A stretch of 64,000 nucleotides of DNA from Hathewaya massiliensis (lineage in GTDB: Bacteria > Bacillota > Clostridia > Clostridiales > Clostridiaceae): assembly GCF_902143515.1 (NCBI RefSeq), contig NZ_CABFVD010000002.1, positions 105,088 through 169,087 on the forward strand. The letters run 5' to 3'. Positions 44,239-53,450 of this stretch are shown piece by piece. How positions within the stretch are numbered: the stretch's first letter is position 1; each line of letters starts with the position of its first letter. The notes beneath the pieces were generated by a model that saw only the letters and a list, made by a program, of their open reading frames with translations, was not told where the DNA came from and made no database searches. A program made the translations under genes and the position numbers.

Positions 44239-44270
44239 AACAAGTGCCTGGCTAGGCACTTGTTTTAGTT
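44236..44270. terminator. Perfect hairpin terminator
   Basis: CTAAAACAAGTGCCT pairs perfectly with AGGCACTTGTTTTAG around GGCT, overlapping the stop codon of the preceding gene. Confidence 0.9.
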
Positions 44271-44554
44271 AAACTTCTTTATAAAATAAAAATAACTACC
44301 CATTTCTATGTAACTTAAGTTTATAGACATATCAGTAACTATAAATTTTTATAAGTTTAATCATATAAATTTTCTATAGGGTAATCATAATAAAGCACCA
44401 GTTACGAAATGAAAGGAGTAACAAAATAAGTTCTATTAACCTGTCAATAGTGAATTTAACAGTAATATTTTCTTGTGATACACTTTATATAAGGTTGGCT
44501 ACTGCTTGTCACAACTTAGGAAGAACTTATATAAATGCATGGTGGGGTGATTAT

Positions 44555-45514
44555 ATGTTTAAGGAATTGAACAAGAAAATTATGGGGCTTAAGAAAAGCA
44601 TAAGGCAAAGGGATAAGTTAAATAAAAGAGTTGAAAAAATTAATATTGAGATAGAAAAGGAAAAACAAAGATTTTATATGTTAGAAGAGCTATTAGATGA
44701 AGAAAAATATGATGTGGATAAATTAGAAGAACTAAGTGTTTCAAATTTGATTTTATCTATAATGGGGTCTAAAAAGAGCAGAATGGCAAAGGAAAAAAAT
44801 GATTATCTAGTAGCTAGGTTAAAATATGATGAATGTAAACTTATAATTCATAGTCTAATGGAACAAAAAAGTCAGTTTGAAGAGAAACTTAAGGAGTATT
44901 CTGATGTTGATAAATCTTATAGAGAATTGTTAGATAAAAAGGAACAGCTTATAAAAGAAAATTCAGGAGTAGATAGAGATATACAAGAGGAAAATTTAAG
45001 ATTAATAGAGCTTAGCGAGGTTATTGCTGATAGGGAAGATGAGATTGAAGATTTTGAAGAGGCTATAGAGGCCGGAAATGAAGTTCTACAATATGTAGAA
45101 AAACTTATGAATATATTAAATAATTCAAATAACATAGGTTTTTTTAGTAATATTATAAAAAGTGGAGAGTTAAAAGAGAAGGATATAGAGAAGGTTAAAG
45201 CTCTTGCTTATCACACTAGGGAACATATGAGTAAGTTTAAAAGAAGAATATTAGATATAAATGAACTTAGAGGTTTTAAAAATGACCCAATAAATATAGG
45301 TTCTCTATCTAAAATGGAGGATTTATTTTTAGAAGACTTTTTCATTAAATCCTATTTAAATAAGGATGTGGATAGACCTATGTTTAATGGAAGAAATCTA
45401 TCAACTAATATTCAAACATATGTAAGTAGAATGTTACAAGAAGAAAATAATGTAAGAGAAGAATTAAAGTTACTAAATGATACTTATTTTAAGATAGTAG
45501 AAAATGCAAAATAA
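44555..45514 (+). CDS. Coiled-coil protein of unknown function
   Basis: A 319-residue, highly charged cytoplasmic protein. Residues ~5-60 and ~85-190 have long heptad-like E/K/L patterns predicting coiled coils (…KRVEKINIEIEKEKQRF, EIEDFEEAIEAGNEVLQYVE). The last ~120 residues are helical without known motif. An in-frame ATG at 44450 exists, but GGGGTGA before 44555 marks the real start; the preceding 316 bases (44239-44554) hold no recognisable gene. The operon context is single-gene. Confidence 0.65.
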   Translation: MFKELNKKIMGLKKSIRQRDKLNKRVEKINIEIEKEKQRFYMLEELLDEEKYDVDKLEELSVSNLILSIMGSKKSRMAKEKNDYLVARLKYDECKLIIHSLMEQKSQFEEKLKEYSDVDKSYRELLDKKEQLIKENSGVDRDIQEENLRLIELSEVIADREDEIEDFEEAIEAGNEVLQYVEKLMNILNNSNNIGFFSNIIKSGELKEKDIEKVKALAYHTREHMSKFKRRILDINELRGFKNDPINIGSLSKMEDLFLEDFFIKSYLNKDVDRPMFNGRNLSTNIQTYVSRMLQEENNVREELKLLNDTYFKIVENAK

Positions 45515-45625
45515 ATAAAGACACAGTAAAAATTTATGTGAATAAAATATATTAAAAGCTTAAGTGAAGAAGAAAGTAAAAATAAAATGTAAATAAAAAA
45601 ACAGGTAAAATTTATTCAAAATGTA

Positions 45626-45654
45626 TTTACAAAGTAAAGAGTTTAAATTATAAT
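45626..45654 (+). promoter_or_regulatory. trp operon promoter
   Basis: TTTACA (45626-45631), 17 bases, TATAAT (45649-45654), about 40 bases before the T-box leader. Confidence 0.8.
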
Positions 45655-45689
45655 AAAATTCATAAGATTAAATTAAATATCTTGAGATT

Positions 45690-46132
45690 AAAATCTAAGA
45701 GCAGAAGGAGTAGCCTTGGAAGTTTAGTTCCAGCGAGCTTGGGGTAGTGTGAGCCGAGTACTGTAGTCTATGGTGAATGGGTCTGTGAGATGGAGTGCGA
45801 ACCTTTATGTAGTAGCATATCACGGGGGTCTACCGTTAAAATGACAGGGTATCGAGCAAGAAAATTAATCCTTTATAGTTAGGATTTCTGTAATTGAGCA
45901 AGATAATTAATGCTTTACAATTAAGCTCCGTACCTGTATAAGAGAAATTATGTTTAGGTGGCATAGCGAATATATGACATTTCGTCCTAAGGGGTGAGAT
46001 GTCTTTTATTTTTTGCAAAATTTGAATGTGCAAAGCTTATATATTGGCTATAAACCTAATTACAGTTTAAACATGGGTGGCACCACGAGTCACTTCGTCC
46101 CATAAGAGAGGATGAAGTGGCTCTTTTTGTTT
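45690..46132 (+). ncRNA. Tryptophan T-box leader with duplicated antiterminator/terminator
   Basis: Stem I region starts with AGAGCAGAAGGAGTAGCC near 45698; a plausible UGG specifier is at 45778-45780. Two T-box motifs follow: AGGTGGCATAGCG (45956-45968) and GGGTGGCACCACG (46075-46087). Each has its own terminator: GACATTTCGTCC/GGGGTGAGATGTC with a T run (45976-46014) and GAGTCACTTCGTCC/GGATGAAGTGGCTC with TTTTT (46087-46132). UGGC in both fits a tRNA with G discriminator, as tRNA-Trp of Gram-positives. Uncharged tRNA-Trp should allow read-through into trpE. Only one Stem I is present. Confidence 0.9.
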
Positions 46133-46159
46133 TAGCCAATATATAGTGGAGGGGATTAT

Positions 46160-47713
46160 ATGGAGAATATTACAAATATAACTGAAGAGCAAATTAATTC
46201 TTTAAAAAATAAGGGATATAGTTTTCCTATAAGTATGAAATTTAGGGGGGAAGATTTGGAGCCTATAAATCTTTTTAATAGCTTAAAAGGAAAATATAAG
46301 TTTATTTTGGAGAGTAGAGGATTTGGAGGAAAGAAAACTAGATATTCTTATATGGGTGTCAATCCTTATAGGGCTTTAATTTTAAGAGAACACAGGGTTA
46401 GAGTTGTAGAGGATTTAAGTGAAGAACCTAAAGAAGAACAGTATAAGGGAAATATATTTGAGGCTCTAAAGGAGTATATAGGGATTCCCTATAGGGACTT
46501 AAATTTTAGTATTCCTTTTACCGGTCACAACATAGGGAAACATAGCTTTACTCCTTATAGTGATTTAAATTGCAGTATTCCTTTTACAGGTGGGGCTGTA
46601 GGGTATATGGCGTATGACTTTATAGAAAAAATTGAGAATATAAAAAACAAAAATCCTAAGGAAATAGATATTCCTGAAAGTTTTCTAATGTTTTATAAGG
46701 TTATTTTGGTATATGACCATAGGGAAAAATCTTTAAGCTTAATTTACAATGTGAATCCAGATGAGAAAAAGGAGCTTAGAGATATAGAGATTTATCTTAA
46801 TGAGCTATATGAAAATTTAACTAGGAATTATAAAGAAGAAGCTAAAAATAATTATGCTATGGATGTATCAATTTGTAATGCACAACCTATAAGTTCAATA
46901 GCTAATTTTAAAAGTAATTATGATAAGGAGGAATACTACAATTTAGTTGAAAAAGCAAAGGAATATGTAAAAGCGGGTGATGTATTTCAAGTAGTTTTAT
47001 CTCAAAGGTTCTCTACTGAAACAAAGTCAAAGCCTTTTGAAATTTACAGAAGACTTAGGATTAAAAATCCTTCTCCTTATATGTTTTATATAGATTTTAA
47101 TGATTTTAAGTTAATTGGTGCTTCTCCTGAAAGTCTTGTAAGCACTTTAAAAGATAAGATAATTACTAATCCTATAGCTGGAACTAGAAAAAGGGGAAAG
47201 GATGAAATAGAAGACAAAGCTCTTGAAGAATCCTTATTAAAAGATCCAAAGGAAAAGTCAGAACATGTGATGTTAGTGGATCTCGGTAGAAATGACGTGG
47301 GTAAAATTAGTGAGTTTGGCTCTGTTAAAATAGATAGGTTTATGGAAGTGGAGAGATATTCTCATGTTATGCATATGGTCTCTGAAGTTTCAGGAAAGCT
47401 TAAGGAGGGGGTTAATTTTATAGATGCTCTAAAGGCTTGTTTTCCAGCAGGAACGGTTTCAGGAGCACCAAAGGTTAGGGCCATGGAGATTATAGCAGAG
47501 CTTGAAAATGTAAAAAGAGAATTTTATGCAGGGTCTGTAGGCTATATTGGATTCAATGGAAATATGGACATGGCAATTGCAATTAGAACTATGCTCTACA
47601 AGGAAGGTAAGGTTTATATACAAGCTGGTGGGGGAATAGTAAAGGATTCAAATCCAGAACTTGAATATATGGAAACTTTAAATAAAGCTAAAGCTGTTAT
47701 GGAGGTGATTTAA
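46160..47713 (+). CDS. trpE: Anthranilate synthase component I
   Basis: A 517-residue enzyme that makes anthranilate from chorismate with ammonia supplied by TrpG. Chorismate-binding domain motifs: VFQVVLSQRFS, IGASPESLV, PIAGTRKRG, DLGRNDVGK, FPAGTVSGAPKVRAMEII, YAGSVGYIGF. The N-terminal regulatory domain carries an in-frame 66-base tandem duplication (46484-46615) so that PYRDLNFSIPFTG is repeated as PYSDLNCSIPFTG 22 residues later. First gene of trpEGDCFBA; GGAGGGG precedes the ATG. Confidence 0.95.
   Translation: MENITNITEEQINSLKNKGYSFPISMKFRGEDLEPINLFNSLKGKYKFILESRGFGGKKTRYSYMGVNPYRALILREHRVRVVEDLSEEPKEEQYKGNIFEALKEYIGIPYRDLNFSIPFTGHNIGKHSFTPYSDLNCSIPFTGGAVGYMAYDFIEKIENIKNKNPKEIDIPESFLMFYKVILVYDHREKSLSLIYNVNPDEKKELRDIEIYLNELYENLTRNYKEEAKNNYAMDVSICNAQPISSIANFKSNYDKEEYYNLVEKAKEYVKAGDVFQVVLSQRFSTETKSKPFEIYRRLRIKNPSPYMFYIDFNDFKLIGASPESLVSTLKDKIITNPIAGTRKRGKDEIEDKALEESLLKDPKEKSEHVMLVDLGRNDVGKISEFGSVKIDRFMEVERYSHVMHMVSEVSGKLKEGVNFIDALKACFPAGTVSGAPKVRAMEIIAELENVKREFYAGSVGYIGFNGNMDMAIAIRTMLYKEGKVYIQAGGGIVKDSNPELEYMETLNKAKAVMEVI
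46484..46615 (+). repeat. 66-bp in-frame tandem duplication within trpE
   Basis: Unit 1 (46484-46549) and unit 2 (46550-46615) are adjacent and of equal length. ATAG.GA.TTAAATT and AGTATTCCTTTTAC are shared. Unit 2 continues into the family-typical GGAVGYMAYD, so unit 1 is the added copy. Confidence 0.8.
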
Positions 47714-48280
47714 GTGATTTTAATTATAGATAATTATGATTCTTTTACCTACAATATATACCAATATTTAGGAGAACTATATACCAATATAAAAGTTATT
47801 AGAAATGATGAACTTAGTTTAGAAGAAATAAGAAATTTAAATCCTTCTGCCATAGTGTTTTCACCAGGACCAGGGACCCCTAGTGATACAGGAATATGCA
47901 GAGAGGTTTTAGATAAATTTAAAGGTGTAGTGCCAATTTTGGGTATATGTATTGGACATCAATTAATAGGAGAATATTTTGGGGGACAAGTTATAAGAGC
48001 GGATAAAATATACCATGGTGAAACTTGTACAATAAAGCATAGTTCAAAGGATTTATTTAAAAACTTGGAAGATAATATTGAAGTGATGAGATATCATTCT
48101 TTAATTTTAAAAAGGGATAGCATACCTAAAAGTTTAGAAATTACAGCAGAAACCTTGGATGGAGTTGTAATGGGTTTAAAACACAAGGATTATAAAATAT
48201 ATGGAGTTCAGTTTCATCCAGAATCTATATTAACTTCTAGTGGAAAAGCTATACTAAAAAACTTTATAGAGGTGATTTAA
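47714..48280 (+). CDS. trpG: Anthranilate synthase component II (glutamine amidotransferase)
   Basis: A 188-residue class I glutamine amidotransferase. Catalytic Cys79 in LGICIGHQLIG and the His/Glu pair in VQFHPESIL near the C-terminus; the oxyanion segment is SPGPGTPSDTGIC. GTG start directly after the trpE stop with GGAGGTGA overlapping the trpE end, so expression is coupled to TrpE. Confidence 0.95.
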   Translation: MILIIDNYDSFTYNIYQYLGELYTNIKVIRNDELSLEEIRNLNPSAIVFSPGPGTPSDTGICREVLDKFKGVVPILGICIGHQLIGEYFGGQVIRADKIYHGETCTIKHSSKDLFKNLEDNIEVMRYHSLILKRDSIPKSLEITAETLDGVVMGLKHKDYKIYGVQFHPESILTSSGKAILKNFIEVI

Positions 48281-49309
48281 ATGTTTAAAAATATACTTGA
48301 GGGAGTTTTAAATAGAGAAAATTTAAGTACGGCAGGGGCAAGGGGGATTATGCAGGAGATTATGGCAGGTGAACTCTCGCCACCTCAAATAAGTTCCTTT
48401 TTAACTTCTCTTAGAATGAAGGGGGAGACCATAGAAGAGATAACAGGATTTACAGAAGCTATAAAGAGTTTTGCAAAAGAGTTTCCAATAGATAATAAAT
48501 ACACCATAGATACCTGTGGCACGGGAGGTGATGGGGGAAAAACCTTTAATATTTCAACAGCTGTTGCAATTATAGTTTCAGCCTCAGGAGCCATGGTGGT
48601 GAAGCACGGTAATAGAGCGGTTTCTAGCAAAAGTGGTAGTGCTGATGTATTGAAATCCCTAGGTTTTAATATAGAAATGGAAGAAGAGAGGTCAAAAGAA
48701 TGTCTATACAAAAATGGGATGACTTTTCTCTTTGCACCTAAATACCATAGTGCCATGAAAAATGTAGCGCCTATTAGACAGGAATTAGGAGTTAGAACTG
48801 TATTTAATCTTTTAGGTCCACTTATAAATCCAGCCAATATAAAAGGACAAGTTCTTGGAGTTTATGATGGTAAGCTAACAGATACTCTAGGAGAAGTGCT
48901 TTTAAAATTAAATCGTGAAAGGGCTCTAGTGGTCCACGGGGAAGATGGTCTAGATGAAATTACAATTACTACAACTACTAAGGTTACAGAGGTTAAGGAT
49001 GGAACTTTGAGAACTTATCTTATTAAGCCAGAGGATTATGGAATAAAAAGGGCTCCTATAGAAGAGGTAGCAGGGGGGGATTCAGAGGAAAATAGCAAAA
49101 TTATCTTGGACATTTTAAAAGGGGAAAAAGGGGCAAAACGGGATATAGTCCTTTTAAATACAGGTGCAGCTCTATATGTTGGTAAGATTACAGAAAGCAT
49201 TGAAGAGGGCATAAAATATGCAGAAGAACTTATTGATTCGGGAAAAGCCTATAAAAAATTGCAAGATTTAATCTCTTATCATAGAGAGACAATAATAATG
49301 AACTTCTAG
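48281..49309 (+). CDS. trpD: Anthranilate phosphoribosyltransferase
   Basis: A 342-residue enzyme transferring phosphoribose from PRPP to anthranilate. Motifs: [18 protein letters not shown] (PRPP binding), [39 protein letters not shown], and HGEDGLDE. It begins at the base after the trpG stop (GAGGTGATTTAA before the ATG). A 190-base gap then separates it from trpC, the only sizeable gap in the operon besides trpB-trpA. Confidence 0.95.
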   Translation: MFKNILEGVLNRENLSTAGARGIMQEIMAGELSPPQISSFLTSLRMKGETIEEITGFTEAIKSFAKEFPIDNKYTIDTCGTGGDGGKTFNISTAVAIIVSASGAMVVKHGNRAVSSKSGSADVLKSLGFNIEMEEERSKECLYKNGMTFLFAPKYHSAMKNVAPIRQELGVRTVFNLLGPLINPANIKGQVLGVYDGKLTDTLGEVLLKLNRERALVVHGEDGLDEITITTTTKVTEVKDGTLRTYLIKPEDYGIKRAPIEEVAGGDSEENSKIILDILKGEKGAKRDIVLLNTGAALYVGKITESIEEGIKYAEELIDSGKAYKKLQDLISYHRETIIMNF

Positions 49310-49409
49310 GACTTGTTCATAGGTGATTACGTAACCATTATATCAATGAAATTGCTAACAGAGCTAAATTTATAGATGAATATAGGATAAGAAGTTTAGA
49401 AGTAAATTA

Positions 49410-49463
49410 AAACTTATGCTATGTTAGGGCAAGTGTTCATATGAGAGTCACTGCATCACTGAT
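49410..49463 (+). repeat. 54-bp dispersed repeat, copy 2
   Basis: Matches 7373-7426 at 49 of 54 positions, and sits in the trpD-trpC gap. All five differences would change the amino acid in the only frame open in both copies, so it is unlikely to be conserved as protein. Confidence 0.8.
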
Positions 49464-49502
49464 AGGATGTGAGGAGAAATCTTAAGAGTAGGGGGTATGT
49501 AT

Positions 49503-50462
49503 ATGATTTTGGACAAAATAGTAGAGAGTAAAAAAAGAGAAGTTCAGGAGAAGAAACTTATATTAAGTGAAAAAGAAATAAGAACTTTAATAGAAAAAGA
49601 AGATGATAAATTTAAATTTCATAAGGAATTATCTTATAAAGAACATTCTCCACAGGTTTTACACAAAGAGGAGCTTCACATACAAAGGAATTGTGGACAA
49701 CTATTAGATAAAAAGAATTCACATTATGAAAGAAGAATTGAAAAAAGTTTTGCAGGTTGTGGAGAAGTATTAGGTAAAAAGAATTTATCCATAGAGAGAA
49801 ATTTTAAAAAATCTTTAAAGGAGAGGGAGTTTAGTATCATTGCAGAAATTAAAAAAGCATCCCCTTCTAAGGGCATAATAGCAGAGGATTTTAATCCGGT
49901 AGAAATTGCAAAACTTTATGAAACTCTTCCCATAGCTGCTATTTCTGTTCTAACTGAGAAAAAATTCTTTATGGGGCATGAGGACTATATAAATAAGGTT
50001 AAAGAAGTTACCACTAAGCCTATATTAAGGAAGGATTTTATAGTAGATACCTATGAACTTTATGAAAGTAAATATATAGGGGCTAATGCGGTGTTGTTAA
50101 TTTGTGCAGTTTTAGGAAAGGAACTTCCGAAATTTTATAACCTTGCTAAAACCTTAGGACTAGATACTCTAGTTGAGGTTCACAATGAAGAAGAATTAAA
50201 TATTGCACAGGAATGTGGTGCAGAGATTATAGGCATTAATAATAGAAATTTAAAGGATTTCACTGTGGATTTAGGAACTACAGAAAGGCTAATGAAGGCT
50301 ATGGAGAAGGGCAAAATTGTAATATCTGAAAGTGGTATTAAAACTAAGGAGCATATAAAATATTTAAAATCTTTAGGGGTTAAGGGAGCTTTAATTGGGG
50401 AAAGTTTTATGAGGGAAATTGGTCATAAGGAAAAAATAATGGATATGTTTAGAGAGATTTAG
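49503..50462 (+). CDS. trpC: Indole-3-glycerol-phosphate synthase with internal repeat insertion
   Basis: A 319-residue enzyme (usual length about 260) closing the ring to indole-3-glycerol phosphate. Core motifs: FSIIAEIKKASPSKG, ISVLTEKKFFMG, PILRKDFIVDTYE, GINNRNLKDF, ISESGI and GALIGESFM. Residues ~45-105 hold an insertion built from repeats: VLHKEELHIQRN, LLDKKNSHYERR, VLGKKNLSIERN; the last two lie 66 bases apart (49691/49757). ATG 49497 is also in frame, but GGGGG is better spaced for 49503. Confidence 0.92.
   Translation: MILDKIVESKKREVQEKKLILSEKEIRTLIEKEDDKFKFHKELSYKEHSPQVLHKEELHIQRNCGQLLDKKNSHYERRIEKSFAGCGEVLGKKNLSIERNFKKSLKEREFSIIAEIKKASPSKGIIAEDFNPVEIAKLYETLPIAAISVLTEKKFFMGHEDYINKVKEVTTKPILRKDFIVDTYELYESKYIGANAVLLICAVLGKELPKFYNLAKTLGLDTLVEVHNEEELNIAQECGAEIIGINNRNLKDFTVDLGTTERLMKAMEKGKIVISESGIKTKEHIKYLKSLGVKGALIGESFMREIGHKEKIMDMFREI
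49650..49822 (+). repeat. In-frame tandem repeats within trpC
   Basis: TTGTGG begins units at 49691 and 49757 (66-base period) with shared TATTAG.TAAAAAGAATT. A shorter relative precedes them, starting about 42 bases before the second unit's core (VLHKEELHIQRN). They account for the extra ~60 residues of TrpC. Confidence 0.7.
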
Positions 50463-50499
50463 GTCTTTAATTTAAAGAAATTTAAAAGGGTGAATCATA

Positions 50500-51117
50500 T
50501 TGAGTAAAGTTAAGTTTTGCGGCATTAAAAGAATAGAAGATATAGAGTATGTAAATATTTTAAAGCCTGATTATGTGGGATTTGTTTTTGCAGAAGGTAA
50601 GAGAGAAATAAGTCTAAACAAGGGAAGGGAACTTATAAAGTCTCTAAATAAGGATATTAAAAAAGTTGGTGTTTTTGTGGATGAATCCCCCTTAAGGGTT
50701 ATGGAGATTGCAAATAAATTAGAACTTCATGTACTTCAATTTCATGGCATGGAGGACCTAAATTATTTAAAAGAATTCCATGATTTTGAGATCTGGAAGG
50801 GCATTAGGGTAAAAGGAGGGCAGGATTTTAAACTTATAGATATGTATAAAAATTATGGGGTTTTATTAGATGCCTTTGTAGAAGGAGAGAGTGGGGGAAC
50901 AGGAAAAAGATTTTCTTGGGAGACTTCTAAAATCCTACCTTCTGATATTAAGCTTATTTTAGCTGGAGGATTAAACAGTGAAAATGTATTAGAGGGAATA
51001 GAGAAGTTTAAACCATATGTTGTAGATGTATCTAGTTCTATAGAAACTAATGGATTTAAGGATTTTAATAAGATGAAAAAATTTATAGAAAGAGTGAGGG
51101 AGAATAATGAAAAGTAG
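50500..51117 (+). CDS. trpF: Phosphoribosylanthranilate isomerase
   Basis: A 205-residue (beta/alpha)8 isomerase acting between TrpD and TrpC. Catalytic Cys in KFCGIKR and Asp in [19 protein letters not shown]; phosphate-binding [13 protein letters not shown] start supported by AAAGGGTG 8 bases upstream. Its end overlaps trpB by 11 bases. Confidence 0.94.
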   Translation: MSKVKFCGIKRIEDIEYVNILKPDYVGFVFAEGKREISLNKGRELIKSLNKDIKKVGVFVDESPLRVMEIANKLELHVLQFHGMEDLNYLKEFHDFEIWKGIRVKGGQDFKLIDMYKNYGVLLDAFVEGESGGTGKRFSWETSKILPSDIKLILAGGLNSENVLEGIEKFKPYVVDVSSSIETNGFKDFNKMKKFIERVRENNEK

Positions 51118-52273
51118 ATTTGGCAAATTTGGTGGTCAATATGTAGGAGAAACTTTAATGAATGCCTTATTGGAATTAGAAGAGGAATTTTATAAGGCAA
51201 TGGAAGAGGAGGAATTTTTAAAAGAATATAACTATTATTTAAAAGAATATGTAGGCCGTGAAAATCCTCTATATTATGCTAAGAATTTAACTGAGAGCTT
51301 AGGAGGAGCTAAGATATATCTAAAAAGAGAGGATTTAAATCATACAGGGGCACACAAAATAAACAATGCTATAGGACAAGTTCTCTTAGCTAAGAAAATG
51401 GGAAAAAACAAAATAGTTGCAGAAACTGGTGCAGGGCAACATGGGGTTGCAACAGCCACTGTAGCTGCAATGTTTGGTATGGAATGTGAAGTCTTTATGG
51501 GAGAAGAAGATATTAAAAGGCAAAGCTTAAATGTATTTAAAATGGAGCTTTTAGGAGCTAAGGTTCATAGTGTAAGATCTGGTTCTAAAACTTTAAAAGA
51601 TGCTGTAAACGAGGCCCTAAGATATTGGGTATCAAATGTTAAAGATACTTTTTATGTTATAGGTTCAGTGGTTGGACCACATCCATATCCAACTATGGTT
51701 CGTGATTTTCAAAAGGTTATTGGGGAAGAAGTTAAGAAGCAAATTAGAGAAAAAGAGGGGAGATTACCTGACTACATAGTAGCCTGTGTAGGTGGGGGAA
51801 GTAATGCCATGGGAATTTTCTATCCTTTTATAGAAGATGAGGAGGTTAATTTAATAGGAGTAGAAGCAGGGGGCATGGGTATAGAAACAGGAAAACATGC
51901 AGCTAGTATAAAGGGAGGAACTCTAGGAGTACTTCATGGGATGATGACTTATGTGCTGCAAAACGAGGAAGGGCAAATACAGGAGGCTTATTCCATATCA
52001 GCAGGTTTAGACTATCCTGGTATAGGACCTGAACATTCTTATTTAAATGATATAAAAAGAGCAAAGTATGAAGTCATAAATGATGATGAAGCCATGGAAG
52101 CCTTAAAGCTTTTAAGTAAACTTGAAGGAATAATACCAGCCATTGAAAGTGCACATGCAGTAGCTTATGTAACTAAATTAGCACCAAAACTAGATAATGA
52201 AAAAAATATAGTGGTTAATTTATCAGGTAGAGGGGACAAGGATATGTTAACTATTAATGATTATTTTAAATAA
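51107..52273 (+). CDS. trpB: Tryptophan synthase beta chain
   Basis: A 388-residue PLP enzyme joining indole and serine. The PLP lysine is K84 in [15 protein letters not shown]; phosphate-binding [23 protein letters not shown] and [13 protein letters not shown] are family signatures. It starts inside the end of trpF (coupled; GAGGGAG upstream). It works as an alpha2-beta2 complex with TrpA, whose gene follows after an unusual repeat-filled gap. Confidence 0.96.
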   Translation: MKSRFGKFGGQYVGETLMNALLELEEEFYKAMEEEEFLKEYNYYLKEYVGRENPLYYAKNLTESLGGAKIYLKREDLNHTGAHKINNAIGQVLLAKKMGKNKIVAETGAGQHGVATATVAAMFGMECEVFMGEEDIKRQSLNVFKMELLGAKVHSVRSGSKTLKDAVNEALRYWVSNVKDTFYVIGSVVGPHPYPTMVRDFQKVIGEEVKKQIREKEGRLPDYIVACVGGGSNAMGIFYPFIEDEEVNLIGVEAGGMGIETGKHAASIKGGTLGVLHGMMTYVLQNEEGQIQEAYSISAGLDYPGIGPEHSYLNDIKRAKYEVINDDEAMEALKLLSKLEGIIPAIESAHAVAYVTKLAPKLDNEKNIVVNLSGRGDKDMLTINDYFK

Positions 52274-52330
52274 AATCTAAGATAAAACCAAGAACCAGAA
52301 ATTAAAAACCATAAATAAAATCTAAATCAA

Positions 52331-52372
52331 AACCAAGAACCAAGAACCAAAAACCAAAAACCAAAAACCAAA
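52331..52372 (+). repeat. Heptanucleotide tandem repeat between trpB and trpA
   Basis: Six head-to-tail units: AACCAAG twice, then AACCAAA four times. The flanks are also repetitive: AAATAAAATCTAA followed by AAAACCAAGAACCA occurs at about 52268 and again at about 52312. The array ends 36 bases before the trpA start. Confidence 0.95.
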
Positions 52373-52407
52373 TAAAATTTTTATAAACAATAAAAGCGAG
52401 GATGATT

Positions 52408-53232
52408 ATGAAAATAAGCAATAAATTAGCTAACAAAATAGATTTTAAATTTCAAGAGTTAGAAAAAAGAGGAGAGAAAGCCTTAGTCACTTTTATAACT
52501 GCAGGAGATCCAGATTTAGAAACAAGCTTTGAAATTATACTTTCCATGGAGAGGGCAGGAGTAGACATTGTAGAAATAGGTATTCCTTATTCAGATCCCT
52601 TAGCAGATGGAGAAGTAATTCAAGCAGCATCTGAAAGGGCATTAAAATCAGGTACTAATATACCTAAAGTGATGAACATGGTAAAGAGATTAAGAAAAGA
52701 AAGTAATATACCTATAGTATTTTTAATGTATTACAATTGTCTCTTTAAATATGGTATGAGAAAGTTTTTTATAGAGTGCAAGAAAGTAGGGGTAGACGGT
52801 ATTGTAATTCCTGATATTCCAATAGAAGAGAGAGAAGAGGTTATAAGAGAAGCTATAAATGAAGGAGTGTACTTAATCCCCCTAGTGGCACCAACCTCAA
52901 AGGAAAGAATTAAGACTATAACTAAAAATGGAAATGGCTTTGTATACTGTGTTTCTGTAAATGGGGTTACAGGTGTTCGAGAAGATATAAACACAGATAT
53001 AGAAAGCTATATGAACCTTGTGAAATCCTATACAGAGGTTCCAGCTCTTTTAGGATTCGGCATTTCAAATGTTGATATGGTAAGAAAAATAAAGCCTTAT
53101 TGTGATGGGGTAATAATAGGAAGTGCCATAGTAAAAAAGCTTGCATTAATAGAGGGGAATAAAAATAGAAAGGAAACCATAATAGAAGAAATAGTTAAAT
53201 TTATAAAAGAGATAAAGGAAGAACTTATGTAA
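52408..53232 (+). CDS. trpA: Tryptophan synthase alpha chain
   Basis: A 274-residue TIM-barrel enzyme splitting indole-3-glycerol phosphate to indole. Catalytic Glu in VDIVEIGIPYSDPLADG and Asp in the same motif; PDIPIEEREE; GFVYCVSVNGVTG; LGFGIS and VIIGSAIVK bind phosphate. ATG at 52402 is possible, but GCGAGG leaves no spacing for it, while 52408 has six bases. Last gene of the operon; no clear terminator was seen in the 218 bases after it. Confidence 0.95.
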   Translation: MKISNKLANKIDFKFQELEKRGEKALVTFITAGDPDLETSFEIILSMERAGVDIVEIGIPYSDPLADGEVIQAASERALKSGTNIPKVMNMVKRLRKESNIPIVFLMYYNCLFKYGMRKFFIECKKVGVDGIVIPDIPIEEREEVIREAINEGVYLIPLVAPTSKERIKTITKNGNGFVYCVSVNGVTGVREDINTDIESYMNLVKSYTEVPALLGFGISNVDMVRKIKPYCDGVIIGSAIVKKLALIEGNKNRKETIIEEIVKFIKEIKEELM

Positions 53233-53450
53233 TACTTGCAATATAAGAGCAAATGTACTTTTACCTCTGTAATATTTGCAATATTTTAAGTTATAAGAGT
53301 AACACAAGATCTCATATATCATTGTAAAGAGTAATAGAGAAGTTGAAATAAAACTAGAGTGCAGGTATTAGTTGCCAAGATAATTAAAATAATATTTAAT
53401 GCAGTGCCTATATATAATATAGTATTAGCAATTTTATAGGGGGACAAAAT

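Noticed and set aside
49320-49409. A short coding remnant (YINEIANRAKFIDEYRIRSLEV) in the trpD-trpC gap
   Set aside because: Only 23 codons, no start or ribosome site and no recognised family; such lengths occur by chance in A+T-rich DNA.
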